This document shows, one piece after another, positions 23,901 through 30,778 of a stretch of DNA of 64,000 bases. Positions within the stretch are counted from its first letter, which is position 1, and each line of letters opens with the position of its first letter. The notes under the pieces are model-generated. The model searched no databases, was not told the origin of the DNA, and was given only the letters and a program-made list of their open reading frames with translations. The translations under genes were made by a program, and so were the position numbers. The DNA is from Blattamonas nauphoetae (lineage: Eukaryota > Preaxostyla > Oxymonadida), in NCBI GenBank assembly GCA_033064195.1, contig JARBJD010000290.1, positions 29,487 to 93,486 of the forward strand. The letters are read 5' to 3'.

Positions 23901-24937
23901 CGTCAGTGTACTATCTCGATGTGTTGAGGAGCCCTCGTTTGGGCTTGGAGTGACCAGGGGGAACTCCTCTCGTTGTCATTCTCGCTGTTGCCCTGCTCAC
24001 AATCATCATCATCGTGGTTCTCTGTCGCCGCCGCCGAAAGCCAGCTCAAACACAGAGAGACGACACAGCCAGCGCTGAACTCGACGCTGTCATGATGGAC
24101 AAGATTGAAGTCGTTGAAGAGAGGTTCACAATCATTCAGACAGACAACCAGACAACTCACCGAAACCTGAATTCTGAAGGGCTTCCAGCTGAGCCAATAT
24201 CCAATCGATCGATACAACAAAAATCACAAGTCCTGTCAACACACATTCATGAGCCAGTCGAAGCCCTCGTCTGTGGAGAACCAAGCAAAGTTGAAGTTGT
24301 GCAGATGAAAGAGACACTATTTGAGCGACTGCACGGAAAGAATCGACAGCCTGTGGATGCTGTTGCTGTCGGGAAAAAACTCATTCAGGGATTGTCGCAT
24401 CTGAGCAAGACTGACATGTTTGCTGTCTCTCTCGCGAAGTGGAACCCACACTGGGTAATACTGGATACTGCTGATCGAATCTGTTTGCGGTTGAAGGACG
24501 ATCCAAACGCTTCTCGTGTCGACCAGAATGGAAATACAATCACAATCGATGACGGCGAGAGATGGCGAGCACCTGAACAGACTAACGGCCTTCTCGGAGC
24601 CAACCACGAAAGAATCGCAGTTTTTAGGCTTGGCCTCGTCTTGCTGGAAATGAAAACTGGCGTTGTCCCCTTCGGAGAGATCGATGCGACGAATGCATCG
24701 CGACAGCTGTGCGCTGGCCTCCTTCCACCCCATTCACAAGTGGATGAGGAATTCATGTCGATCGTGCACGACTGTCTGACAATCACAGCCAGTGACCGAC
24801 CACTCCTCTTCGAGATCGAGGACAAGCTTGCCAGCTATTCATCATCAAACCCGACTGTCGACAAGGAGCACGATTTCACGGACAACAATACTCTGAACGC
24901 TGCTCAATCCCGTCCAACGCTCAACATGACAAATTAA
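245..24937 (+). CDS. Giant receptor-like surface protein gene split by six mobile-element insertions
   Basis: Seven coding pieces (245-2954, 3775-5019, 5863-6736, 8858-9571, 14477-14641, 17700-18324, 23969-24937) lie in one order and orientation. After removal of each insertion with one copy of its target duplication or core, they join in frame to 7302 nt, 2434 codons with the TAA stop. The predicted 2433-residue protein has an N-terminal signal peptide, about 15 beta-sandwich repeats of about 110-150 residues, a cysteine-containing module, a parallel beta-helix-like stretch, one membrane helix, a basic stop-transfer cluster and a pseudokinase-like tail. The layout suggests a type I membrane receptor or adhesin. 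A relative without kinase lies at 36389-40075. Ligand and function are unknown. Whether this allele is expressed depends on whether the insertions are fixed or removed. Confidence 0.75.
2955..3772. mobile_element. Foldback MITE, copy 1 (TA-flanked)
   Basis: It begins CCCTCCTTCCAAAACCCG and ends in the inverse, with TA on both sides (2953-2954 and 3773-3774). The two arms are near-perfect inverted repeats of about 260-290 bp, so the whole element can fold into a long hairpin. No transposase is present. Removing the element and one TA restores a Gly-Thr-Ser-Tyr strand identical in style to the uninterrupted module upstream. TA duplication suggests the Tc1/mariner or pogo group. This copy carries an internal deletion near 3111. 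Confidence 0.85.
3775..5019 (+). CDS. Receptor gene piece 2: further beta-sandwich repeats
   Basis: The piece encodes 415 residues between the two foldback copies. It starts in the strand TSYSIVKLAKGND, runs through modules with linkers PPGPSLTSI, PAAPVRILS, PPEPGRILS and PPAPIVTT, and ends at the same GLHFG position where piece 1 ended. The second half duplicates the end of piece 1 exactly. The frame joins piece 1 and piece 3 once the elements are removed. Confidence 0.75.
5020..5860. mobile_element. Foldback MITE, copy 2 (duplicated with its host segment)
   Basis: It sits at the identical codon as copy 1, with the same TA flanks (5018-5019 and 5861-5862), so it arose by the tandem duplication rather than by a second insertion. 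It keeps the stretch that copy 1 lost near 3111 but has lost about 9 bp in the right arm near 5629. Homopolymer lengths differ slightly from copy 1. Confidence 0.85.
5863..6736 (+). CDS. Receptor gene piece 3
   Basis: The piece encodes 291 residues. Its first 244 codons match piece 2; then the module after linker PPEPARLTKI is new. It ends at the 9-bp target site CACCTCGAA (6728-6736) of the first Mutator-like element and continues in frame at 8858. Confidence 0.75.
6737..8848. mobile_element. Mutator-like element 1 (2112 bp, 9-bp target duplication)
   Basis: Perfect 9-bp direct repeats CACCTCGAA flank it (6728-6736, 8849-8857). The termini GGGTARGTCTAGGCTC head long inverted repeats of about 240 bp (6737-6975 and 8609-8848), rich in the palindrome CAGATCTG. 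Nine-bp duplications with long terminal repeats are typical of the Mutator superfamily. No transposase is recognisable in the 1.6-kb interior; short frames there on both strands show no convincing domain. It may be a non-autonomous carrier of unidentified DNA. Confidence 0.85.
8858..9571 (+). CDS. Receptor gene piece 4: last beta modules and cysteine module
   Basis: The piece encodes 238 residues. After two more sandwich modules it enters a different domain after the strand TLTVYVDEKTGN, marked by C-G-(6)-PC-T-T-V, which also occurs in the relative at 36389-40075 (C-R-G-D-D-N-S-C-G) and in the gene fragment captured at 13160. That domain precedes beta-helix-like segments, so this piece marks the switch from stalk repeats to the membrane-proximal domain. 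It ends within the target site ACTGGAGAT. Confidence 0.7.
10140..12100 (+). pseudogene. Degenerate Glu/Lys-rich coiled-coil gene fragment carried by Mutator-like element 2
   Basis: Many short frames on the + strand encode runs of Glu, Lys, Arg and Gln (for example EEAERLAREKAEEEEA near 11450 and EEQEAARRRKKERHE near 11680) and end in a more ordinary stretch, GPYSAIKDKQCLIIDTAMF, near 11800. The reading frame must shift several times to follow the charged sequence, so it is not an intact gene. It may be a captured cytoskeletal or scaffold coiled-coil gene; the low complexity prevents naming it. Confidence 0.4.
12106..14000 (+). pseudogene. Captured fragment of a second receptor-family gene
   Basis: Coding similarity to the host family is clear: a strand TITVF-type segment with IKITVFNSSL near 12140; after the nested element, PEILLNNVTFKN; then a strand-rich segment with an in-frame TGA near 12988; then LEPPEIRILLNASVNEAS and a cysteine module with C-G-S-(4)-C (13165-13215), as in piece 4 of the interrupted gene. 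From about 13250 the frame shifts several times, yet beta-helix-like pieces continue to about 14000 (a D-D-G-D-D-N-x-C-G motif near 13835). It is therefore a broken relative carried inside the element, not part of the interrupted gene itself. Confidence 0.65.
12194..12833. mobile_element. Nested 640-bp element with A4CCG-type end boxes
   Basis: The ends are AGTRGTGTTAGAAAACCGC in inverted orientation, flanked by AT (12192-12193 and 12834-12835). Removing the element and one AT rejoins the captured receptor fragment in frame (Leu-Leu-Met-Ser-Leu). Just inside each end lie repeated A3-4CC(C)G boxes 18-20 bp apart. No coding sequence is evident, so it is a non-autonomous element nested inside the Mutator-like element. 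Confidence 0.7.
14477..14641 (+). CDS. Receptor gene piece 5
   Basis: This is a 55-residue piece between the second Mutator-like element and the next insertion. It encodes beta-helix-like strands with I-E-N-V-S and a C-T-W-S-S-G motif. The relative on the other strand has C-S-W-T-T-G at the same point, which confirms the order and frame. It joins piece 6 as Gly-Leu-Met-Ile-Gln when one AT is kept. Confidence 0.7.
14642..17697. mobile_element. 3056-bp gene-carrying element with paired AAACCCG end boxes
   Basis: The ends read AGTGCCTCCACAAACCCG and, inverted on the right, AGACCCTCCACAAACCCG, with AT on both sides (14640-14641, 17698-17699). A second AAACCCG box follows about 18-19 bp inward at each end, and the similarity continues to TTTTTATTC (about 45 bp). 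The interior holds a coiled-coil gene fragment on the - strand. No transposase was recognised, so it is probably moved in trans. Confidence 0.75.
15086..17160 (-). pseudogene. Captured coiled-coil gene fragment inside the 3056-bp element
   Basis: Reading on the - strand, a helical N-terminal part (near 17060-16900, with A-E-Y-D-F-M-A and F-S-E-K-T-L-I-R) leads to a charged linker, then a long coiled coil (about 16430-15350) rich in Glu, Leu and Lys, and a basic C-terminal tail ending KSVLD at 15090. An intron of about 90 nt interrupts the coiled coil (about 15750-15845) with GT-AG ends and preserved phase, so capture was from genomic DNA, not cDNA. Two in-frame TAG codons (16053-16055, 15362-15364) and one apparent one-base shift near 16110 interrupt it. 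The parent gene was not identified. Confidence 0.55.
17700..18324 (+). CDS. Receptor gene piece 6: membrane-proximal beta-helix region
   Basis: The piece encodes 208 residues, including the G-A-I-N-M-K-G-G-N-I strand pair typical of parallel beta-helix proteins and, near its end, a sandwich-like domain with S-G-S-L-L-I-P-C-G-L-W-L-E-V-V-E-I. The relative has G-S-G-F-L-P-C-G-L-K-L-E-V at the same place. It stops at Trp-Ile-Pro, directly before the membrane helix, where the DIRS element is inserted at CCT (18322-18324). Confidence 0.75.
18325..18394 (+). repeat. Left inverted terminal repeat of the DIRS element
   Basis: It matches, inverted, the right terminal repeat (23878-23965), most perfectly over the segment from gctcctcaacac to cagatcgaaac. 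The outer part differs from the right repeat (acaaacgagtg against ccaaacgaggg), the asymmetry expected for DIRS ends, which are restored from an internal copy. Confidence 0.85.
18670..18747 (+). repeat. Internal complementary region of the DIRS element
   Basis: The first half is the reverse complement of the outer left end plus flank (gcactcgtttgtcttgg), and the second half is the reverse complement of the outer right end (gttccccctggtcact). The halves meet at AGG, complement of the CCT found once at each genomic edge. The region is therefore a template for both ends and records the circle junction. Confidence 0.85.
18801..19859 (-). CDS. DIRS tyrosine recombinase
   Basis: This is a 352-codon frame with a helical N-terminal half and a C-terminal catalytic half of the phage-integrase fold, which in this order inserts a circular double-stranded intermediate. 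The first catalytic Arg lies in CCRRTEIVNLRW (about residue 154), box II in YTIKHSSVSYLRR (about 275), and the nucleophile region in GHVGWSQ followed by DDYYSAP (about 296-315). The box II Arg of the usual H-x-x-R is Val in the strict alignment (H-S-S-V), so this motif should be compared with relatives. The frame ends in TGA between the internal complementary region and the left end. It may be expressed as an extension of the reverse transcriptase frame. Confidence 0.8.
   Translation of the reverse strand: MQREEKRYKQKGPWMRAWKLFRLFCQNNNFSSDTIIQPSNKIEPILCTFMEELAQQFPPPSQLPHTVLVKVVKSLGLFHPTLHSPHSHISSYRKLLAKESPSSRHQKKYHVMWHINLLLDWVRSTWERAHSDHTLHQRRTCALLLASTCCRRTEIVNLRWKDIEFIKKSDHNPESFATISIIAKKNQTEKEIRCVRDEGEPSYSPFIALSQHRSNVISAFPELSDPDQFKESKVWINMNDGSAAKMPQVAAMLKDILTEIGVPEPFGPYTIKHSSVSYLRRVAKVPLDVLNGHVGWSQRSTAADDYYSAPILIGTSAPELAREWWQPLRDSATTSSKENRRTHLDYLPFTSH
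19880..20290 (-). pseudogene. Frameshifted link between DIRS RNase H and recombinase
   Basis: The C-terminal end of the RNase H region continues in a second frame (S-A-L-N-K-Q-C-A-A-Y-V-S, then N-A-F-S-L-D-W, then W-D-N-Q-P-W) and afterwards in a third frame (L-L-K-K-V-E-V-E-S-F-V-L-G-P-F). One break falls in a T run near 20275 and the other in a C run near 20060; both look like a missing base. These conserved-looking stretches are what normally connects the two enzymes, so the breaks are recent mutations or sequencing indels. Confidence 0.65.
20259..21862 (-). CDS. DIRS reverse transcriptase and RNase H
   Basis: Reverse transcriptase motifs are complete: V-P-K-P-G-G-K-F-R-K-I-L, first catalytic Asp in S-L-D-I-R-N-A-Y, V-G-M-P-F-G-L-A-T-A-P, and the active-site F-Y-L-D-D-I-L-L. 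RNase H follows with its acidic residues in T-V-D-A-S-P-M-G-W-G, E-T-A-A-I-R, F-S-D-N-T-A-A and S-T-A-D-A-L-S-R. The frame overlaps the end of the Gag-like frame in another phase once the nested foldback element is removed. It terminates early at TGA (20259-20261) because of a one-base break near 20275. It acts in cytoplasmic or nuclear copying of the element RNA. Confidence 0.85.
21863..22711. mobile_element. Foldback MITE, copy 3, nested in the DIRS element
   Basis: It has the same ends as the other copies (CCCTCCTTCCAAAACCCG) and TA flanks (21861-21862, 22712-22713). It lies in the Gag-to-reverse-transcriptase overlap of the DIRS element, and its central loop is in the opposite orientation to copies 1, 2 and 4. 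Removing it rejoins the DIRS frames, so it landed in an already inserted or circulating DIRS copy. Confidence 0.85.
22712..23877 (-). CDS. DIRS Gag-like protein
   Basis: On the - strand from the ATG at 23877 a frame of about 390 codons encodes a basic, Ser/Arg-rich protein (repeated R-S, S-R-D and S-S-S-R) followed by a less biased C-terminal part ending G-P-Y-N-Q-R at the foldback element. DIRS elements carry such a first frame for a nucleic-acid-binding structural protein. No zinc knuckle is visible. The ATG is chosen because the upstream extension runs into the terminal repeat. In the element without its nested insertion the frame would end at TAG shortly inside the reverse transcriptase region. 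Confidence 0.65.
23878..23965 (+). repeat. Right inverted terminal repeat of the DIRS element
   Basis: It is the inverted partner of 18325-18394, longer by an outer segment (cttggagtgaccaggggg) that is repeated only in the internal complementary region. It ends directly before the shared CCT at 23966. Confidence 0.85.
23969..24937 (+). CDS. Receptor gene piece 7: membrane helix and pseudokinase tail
   Basis: The piece encodes 322 residues. It opens with the membrane helix VVILAVALLTIIIIVVLC, followed by RRRRK as a stop-transfer signal, so the tail is cytoplasmic. After a linker rich in Gln and Glu comes a kinase-like C-lobe: R-W-R-A-P-E matches the APE segment, F-R-L-G-L-V-L-L-E-M the following helix, and C-L-T-I-T-A-S-D-R-P the conserved Arg of the last subdomain. 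The catalytic-loop HRD and the DFG motif are not present where expected (W-N-P-H-W-V-I-L-D-T and the segment after it), so it is probably a pseudokinase. The TAA at 24935 is the stop. Confidence 0.75.
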   Translation, partial: LVVILAVALLTIIIIVVLCRRRRKPAQTQRDDTASAELDAVMMDKIEVVEERFTIIQTDNQTTHRNLNSEGLPAEPISNRSIQQKSQVLSTHIHEPVEALVCGEPSKVEVVQMKETLFERLHGKNRQPVDAVAVGKKLIQGLSHLSKTDMFAVSLAKWNPHWVILDTADRICLRLKDDPNASRVDQNGNTITIDDGERWRAPEQTNGLLGANHERIAVFRLGLVLLEMKTGVVPFGEIDATNASRQLCAGLLPPHSQVDEEFMSIVHDCLTITASDRPLLFEIEDKLASYSSSNPTVDKEHDFTDNNTLNAAQSRPTLNMTN

Positions 24938-26290
24938 GCCATCACGTCACTTCAGTCAAACATAAAACAATCGAAAATAATCACCCCAACCTCTGCAACG
25001 ACGCTCCACGTCAATTATATCATCTCATTGGATTGGCTGCCGCGAGCACTCGCTCTGATGTGTGGCCGATCTAGCGTCTCGCTGATGTTGGCTCTTTCTT
25101 CAGTACACCGACACACACTTCACTCGTGCTGGTGATATCATTCATCATTTTCACACACCAACCTCACCAATCTCCATTTACATGTCACTCTATCAAAACA
25201 AATCGAATCACTCATCCCAACACTTGCGACGACACTCCACGTCAGATTATCGCACCTCATCTGATTGGCTTCTTCGAGAAATATCTCCAAATTGTGGCCT
25301 ATCTTGCGTCAGCATTCGTTGGCTCTCATTCTCCACTCCACAGAAACCCACCTCATTCGTGCAAGTGACATCTTCATCATTTTCACACACCAACCTCACC
25401 AATCTCCATTTACATGTCACTCTATCAAAACAAATCGAATCACTCATCCCAACACTTGCGACGACACTCCACGTCAGATTATCGCACCTCATCTGATTGG
25501 CTTCTTCGAGAAGTATCTCCAAAATGTGGTCAATCTTGCGTCTGCATTCGTTGGCTCTCATTCTTCACTGCACATGACACGAACCTCACACGTGCATGTG
25601 CCTCTCTTTCATCTCTTCTTTTCACAGAAAGAGACAATCTCGCGTCCCCCTCATGTCACTCTCCATAGTTTTCGCTCTTCTGTCGTCATCTTTTCATCGT
25701 CTTTCTTGCTTTCTCTTCGTTTCACAGAGTTGGGCAAGTTGGCGGGACTTCTCAATATCTCTCTTCGTTTCCGCTGAGTTCCTCGGGTATGGTGCGACAA
25801 CACCAACCCTTTCGTTCGGCGCATCATCGTCCTTCAAATCTGTCAGTTCGGGTCATGTTTTGCTTCTTCTTGATGAGTCTCATTTCATTTCGTCTCACCA
25901 TTTTCCCATCTCAAGATTGATACACTTCACACGTCGTTTTCACATCTCGCATAATCATCAGACGCATTTCACTCATCCATCAGACATATTCTGTTGTCAT
26001 CGCTTCTCCACAACTGGTTGAGATGCAAATCTGATCGTCACATTGAAGACATGAGTGGACTTTCTGGGTCAAAAGTGATCAAAGCATAATCGATTCGTTT
26101 GTGAACGGTCGCACGCGACTCACGCTATTGACTCGTCTCAAGCTGTTTCTCGAGTCAATTCGTCTCCTTTATACAGACTAGTGTGATAATATTCATCATT
26201 GATCTCGAATCTTGCTCTTGTCATGCTGTTTCTTTTTTCTCCTTCATCTTTCTGTGCCAGTCTCTCTCTTCAGATAGCGTTACGACCGAA
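24938..26290. other. Intergenic stretch with 232-bp tandem repeats
   Basis: No gene is recognised. Most of it is a degenerate tandem repeat (see 24941-25590), followed by pyrimidine-rich sequence that may hold the promoter or an untranslated exon of the small gene at 26297. Confidence 0.4.
24941..25590 (+). repeat. Tandem repeat, unit about 232 bp, nearly three copies
   Basis: Units begin near 24941 (degenerate), 25141 and 25373. They share the segments tcaccaatctccatttacatg, ctccacgtcagattatcgc and ctgattggcttcttcgaga. The second and third are almost identical for about 160 bp. They sit directly downstream of the receptor gene stop. Confidence 0.7.
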
Positions 26291-26296
26291 GCTTCT

Positions 26297-26567
26297 ATGA
26301 ATGAGATCCAGCTTTCCAGGATTGTTGATGTGGTACTTTCCCGTCCATCGTCACCTAGAGAATTGAATCAATGTCTGAACTTCACCCTCAACATTAGACG
26401 AGAGAAACGTGTCATTGAATGGACTGTCTGCTCTTTTCCAATTTTCTATAATACCTTTCTACTTTTTCAAGACCTTATTGGACTTGTTTGTGGAGGTTGT
26501 GATTCATCTTGCTTCTCAATTCAAAATGAAGAACTCTAACTCATCTCCAACAATGAATGATTCATGA
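26297..26567 (+). CDS. Small two-exon gene, unknown function
   Basis: Exon 1 (26297-26425) encodes MNEIQLSRIVDVVLSRP and continues to I-E-W-T. A 46-nt intron (26426-26471, GT to CAAG) joins in phase to exon 2 (T-L-L-D-L-F-V-E-V-V-I-H-L-A), ending in TGA at 26567. The product is about 74 residues and looks like a helical-repeat fragment. A pyrimidine tract ending CTTCAG just upstream suggests another intron and a further 5' exon. It may instead be the first exons of the gene that follows. Confidence 0.4.
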
Positions 26568-26748
26568 ATCAATAAAACTGAAATAATTCGTCTGAGTATG
26601 CTCTTCGATTCCTCAATTTTGTCATAATCCATTTCTCAGATGATCCCGAACAAGTCCCGCCTCCTTCATTCCCTCCCTCGTTCTCTGACCACCCTCGGTG
26701 CTTTTTACCATCTTAATGACTCTCATTGCATCAAACTTCCATGATCAG

Positions 26749-29102
26749 CGAACTTCATCATAGCGAATAATCTCACGTCAATCGTGTCAACTTTCATCGA
26801 GTCAGGTGACCTCGTTCTCCATCCCGACGACACTCTTGACTCCATCAGATATTCCTTTTCCACCATTATTCGGAATTTCCCTCCCGAAATAACACGACAA
26901 CCCCTTTTCAATCCTGACTACCTCGTTGCAATTATATGCACAGTATTGACGACATCTGACATGCTTTCAGTTGTGAACATGTCCACCTTTCTCAGTCCAC
27001 ACGATCGGCTTCCATCTGAGGAACTGTGGAGGGCAGCAAATTTAGTTGTGAACAGCGCTTCGCACAAGAATGATATGGACGCTCTTTCTGGATATGATGA
27101 GTGGTATGAGATGATGGAAAAGTGTGTGGCTGAAACAGAAGTGTTCGTTTGTACTTTTTCTCCTTCATTTCTTCAGGCCGACTCCTCTTTTCTTCAAAGG
27201 CCTTGCTTCAGACCCACTCTCCTTCGTCTCCAATCAAAATATCAAAACATTGCCCAGCATCATCTCACTCCCAACCAACCATCTCCAAATCAAGACCAGA
27301 TCTCGTCTTTTGAGCCAACACCCGACTTTGCTTCTGCTGCCCCATCACTCGATATTCAATCGTCCTTCTCGCTCAACACTGCACATCTCAGCCATCCAAG
27401 CTCAAATTTGTCATCTGACGGAGATGAATCAGAACGATCGGATGAATCAGTCACCAACCATCCATCCTCACTTTCTCCTTTCTCTTTACATACTACACCA
27501 CACGAGACACTGTCCATCCTCAATGTCCTCCACTCGCTCATCTCTGCTCCTCTTTCACACCCTCTTCCCATCTCCGAACCTCTTCTGCCTTTTCATCTTC
27601 GAGGAATTCCGAATGGTTTATCGATCTCGAGTCTACCAGCCAATATGAACGAGATATTCTCACCAGACATCTTCGATGAAGACGAAGACGCCCTGATTCA
27701 GACACTCCAACGGTGTAATCGTCTTTGTACGTTTCTCCCTCCCGAACAGTGCATCACATCCATCGACCAATTCGTGGAAGTCTTGACTGCATTCCTTGAC
27801 AGTACAAAGAAAGCTCTCCAAAGTGAAGTTTTTTCCCTTCTCGTCACGCTCAGTCGCAAACTCAAACTTGGGGAGATTCACCGAAAACTGTTGTCTTTCC
27901 TCCGACTCGCATTCAGGGATGAGTCGACCGCATTTCAGCTCCTCCTCATCCACATCGCCAAGGATTGCAGTCAGCGTGTGATCGAATCGGCCTCAATTGT
28001 CGATGATCTCCTTTCAACGTTTGATTGGGATGGGATGATCAATCTTAGAAATATGAACAAACAACTGTTTGAAACTTGTGGGCTGTTCCTTCACGTTGAT
28101 TTCAACCGGCTCCGGAAGAAATCACCGAAACTCTCGGAAACCGTGTTCATTGGATTTGAGAAGAATCAACACGCAATCTCTCGGATTGTCACGCTTTTCG
28201 ATGAATGGAGCGACATAGAGGATCTCTCACCTCTTCACCCATTTCTGGGGTTCCCTCTGATCATGATGTTCTTCTTTGGGATGACTCTTCCCGACGTCCT
28301 CGTCCAAATTATCTGGAAGAACAGTGGCATCTCTTCATCCTTCCTTGGTTTCCATCCTTTATTCCTTCTCAACCACACCTCGTCCAACTGCAACCGCCAT
28401 CACCAACCAGTCCTCTTGATGGAACTTCTGTGTGAGCGAATCGTTCGTTCGTCACCACAATTCATCTTCGAACAGGGTTGTAGCACTGCACTTGAACTAT
28501 CGCCGCTCTTTCTAACCAACCCCCTCTTTGGTCTCCATCCTCTCTTCTTCAGAGGCATCCTTCCTCTACACAAAGACATCCACCTCCTGAATTTTGTCTT
28601 TGTCGTACTTTATATCATCGATTCTACAACGTGGTCATGGCTTCATTATGAAGAATCACTGTTTTTGTCGTCACCTCCTCCTCGCATCATCGAGTTCTTC
28701 GCTCAACCAATCTGTTCCATTCATTCAATGGGTGACATCCAGCCAAATCTCCGTCACTTTCTGAATTATCTTCTCCCGTCGTGTGCACCGTTTGGAGAAT
28801 GCAAGAGTTTCGCTCTGATCTTCAAAGAATTCTCGACAATCAGGAAACCACACACCCAACTTGATGAAGACGATCTCGATGTGCTGAAAATGCTGCTGGA
28901 CCTTAGTTGGCTGAGCATTCCAACCTCGTTCGATTCTCCTCTGCTGACACTCTCATCATCAATGAACTGGATCTCTGCCAAAGCCAGTGACATCAGGAAA
29001 TCGGAGTCAGAATCATTTCAGCACTACTCATTCAGAGCAACCATCTCGCAGAGTTCAAGAATGGCGAAAGACGTTGAAAGTCCATGTATGTCACTTTGGT
29101 GA
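26749..29102 (+). CDS. Large lineage-specific protein, unknown function
   Basis: One open frame of about 783 codons ends in TGA at 29102. An AG acceptor (ATGATCAG at 26748) precedes it, so the start is probably in an upstream exon. The N-terminal third is followed by a low-complexity Ser/Pro/Asn-rich linker (about residues 150-240) and then by a helical C-terminal half with many Leu, Phe and His, suggesting an alpha-solenoid. A 36-nt in-frame stretch at 27139-27176 ends in TTTCTTCAG and could be a short intron. Coding similarity may continue in another frame to about 29280, hinting at a frameshift near 29060. No known domain was recognised. Confidence 0.6.
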
Positions 29103-29785
29103 AATTCATCGATTCTCAGCTTTTATGAAATGGTTAATCAGTCCGCCAGAACGAATACCAGCCGAGGGCAAGCATGGGATCCTGACCAAAGCGATCAAAG
29201 CAGTCTCGAACAGAGACTGGGAGGAACGAGAGCACAAACACAACGAGATACCATCAGTAATGAAGCTCTTGAAGAGTTGACAGCCGCCGTCCACAAATCT
29301 CGAGCCCCGAAGACATTATGATGCAAATGACCGCGGATCTGCGAAAGAAAAGTTCAGCTCTCCACACTTCTTGCTTCTGTTGACAACTTGGGGCGAATTC
29401 GATCGTATCTTCGACTGCGCCTCTAATCGCCACCAGAAGAAGGACAACATCGCTTACCAAACTGGATAGGGCATGATTCGGAGTGGAAGATGCACCGCTC
29501 TCCCTCTCTTTTAGAGAACATCGTTCCAGTCATCGTCGACGAATCGTGAACGGAGCCATGGATCGTCCGGTGAACAGCGCATCACAACCAAGTTGTCTGC
29601 TCATTTATCAGCAAGTCGCGGAAAATTTCAAGTTGCACTTGACTTACCTGACATTTGAGAATTTCTGAAAGAGTCACAGACGGGGACGGGGAAGGGAGGA
29701 GATTGAGGGAAGATCGATGAAGAAGAGAAGAGCTTCGGAAGAGACATTCGGGAGAGAATGGAGCGAGTTGAAGATCTCAGCGCGA
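29103..29785. other. Stretch after the 783-codon gene, possible remnant 3' end
   Basis: Frames of 60-95 codons on the + strand (F-G-E-I-H-R-F-S-A-F-M-K-W near 29100 and S-N-E-A-L-E-E-L-T-A-A-V-H near 29255) could be the shifted continuation of the upstream gene. After 29330 no coding sequence is convincing. Confidence 0.3.
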
Positions 29786-30636
29786 TACCCTCCTTCCAAA
29801 ACCCGTCACTTTCCAAAACCCGTCACACTTTTGACGGGTCATCTTTTTGTTGTTTCCACCTCTCATTTTCATCTCAAAATTGTTTTTATTCAACTTTTTT
29901 TTGAAATGAAATCAATTGAAAACAAATCGAGAAAAAAGTCAACATAGTAATACCTCCTTGTTCTGGTCAAGGTGATCAACCCTGAATTTTGTTGTGGGTG
30001 ATCCTCCTCGACCAGTCATCGTACAGACCTCTCGTTTTCACTGAATCGAATGTTTTGGTGGAATTGAAGCTTTTCTGCCATTTTCATTCTTTTCTGAACA
30101 ACTCTTAATTCTCATCTTTTTCTAAAAACTCATGTTTTCGACAGTTTTCACACAAATTTGGCATCTATCTAAACTTTTTTGAAGAAATTATCATTTGACC
30201 AAGAGAATGATGCTCTCCGAATGATTTTTACAAAAATTTGTGACAAGTGAAGAAGTTGTAGTGACGGAAAGGTTGCATTTTTGATCGTTGGGCGCAAAAT
30301 GATGAAATGACGGAAATGTCTGTTGCATAAACAAGATTGAAAATGACAGAAAAGCTTCAATTCCACCAAAACATTCGATTCAGTGAAAACGAGAGGTCTG
30401 TACGATGACTGGTCGAGGAGGATCACCCACAACAAAATTCAGGGTTGATCACCTGGACCAGAACAAGGAGGTATTACTATGTTGACTTTTTTCTCGATTT
30501 GTTTTCAATTGATTTCATTTCAAAAAAAAGTTGAATAAAAACAATTTTGAGATGAAAATGAGAGGTGGAAACAACAAAAAGATGACCCGTCAAAAGTGTG
30601 ACGGGTTTTGGAAAGTGACGGGTTTTGGAAGGAGGG
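29786..30636. mobile_element. Foldback MITE, copy 4
   Basis: This is the most complete copy. Its arms, 29786-30077 and 30347-30636, are about 290 bp each and nearly perfect inverted repeats around a 270-bp centre. TA flanks are at 29784-29785 and 30637-30638. It shares the ends CCCTCCTTCCAAAACCCG with copies 1-3. Confidence 0.85.
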
Positions 30637-30778
30637 TATCACATCTGAATGAATCTGTCAAAATACGTCAGTGATGGAATCGCATGGAATATCATGGATT
30701 TCCATGTTCATATTGAGAGAGCACGGGACAGGAGGAAAATGAGACCGAAGTCTGGATGGAATACGAAACATCCACTGC

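Larger units (their letters stand above)
18325..23965 (-). mobile_element. DIRS-type tyrosine-recombinase retrotransposon (5641 bp)
   Basis: All hallmarks of the DIRS order are present: inverted terminal repeats, an internal region that carries the complements of both outer ends fused together, and Gag-like, reverse transcriptase/RNase H and tyrosine recombinase reading frames in that order on the - strand. There is no target duplication; a single CCT is shared at both edges (18322-18324 and 23966-23968), as expected for recombinase-mediated insertion of a circle. Without its nested foldback element it is about 4.8 kb. Two one-base frame breaks make this copy probably non-autonomous as read. 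Confidence 0.9.
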
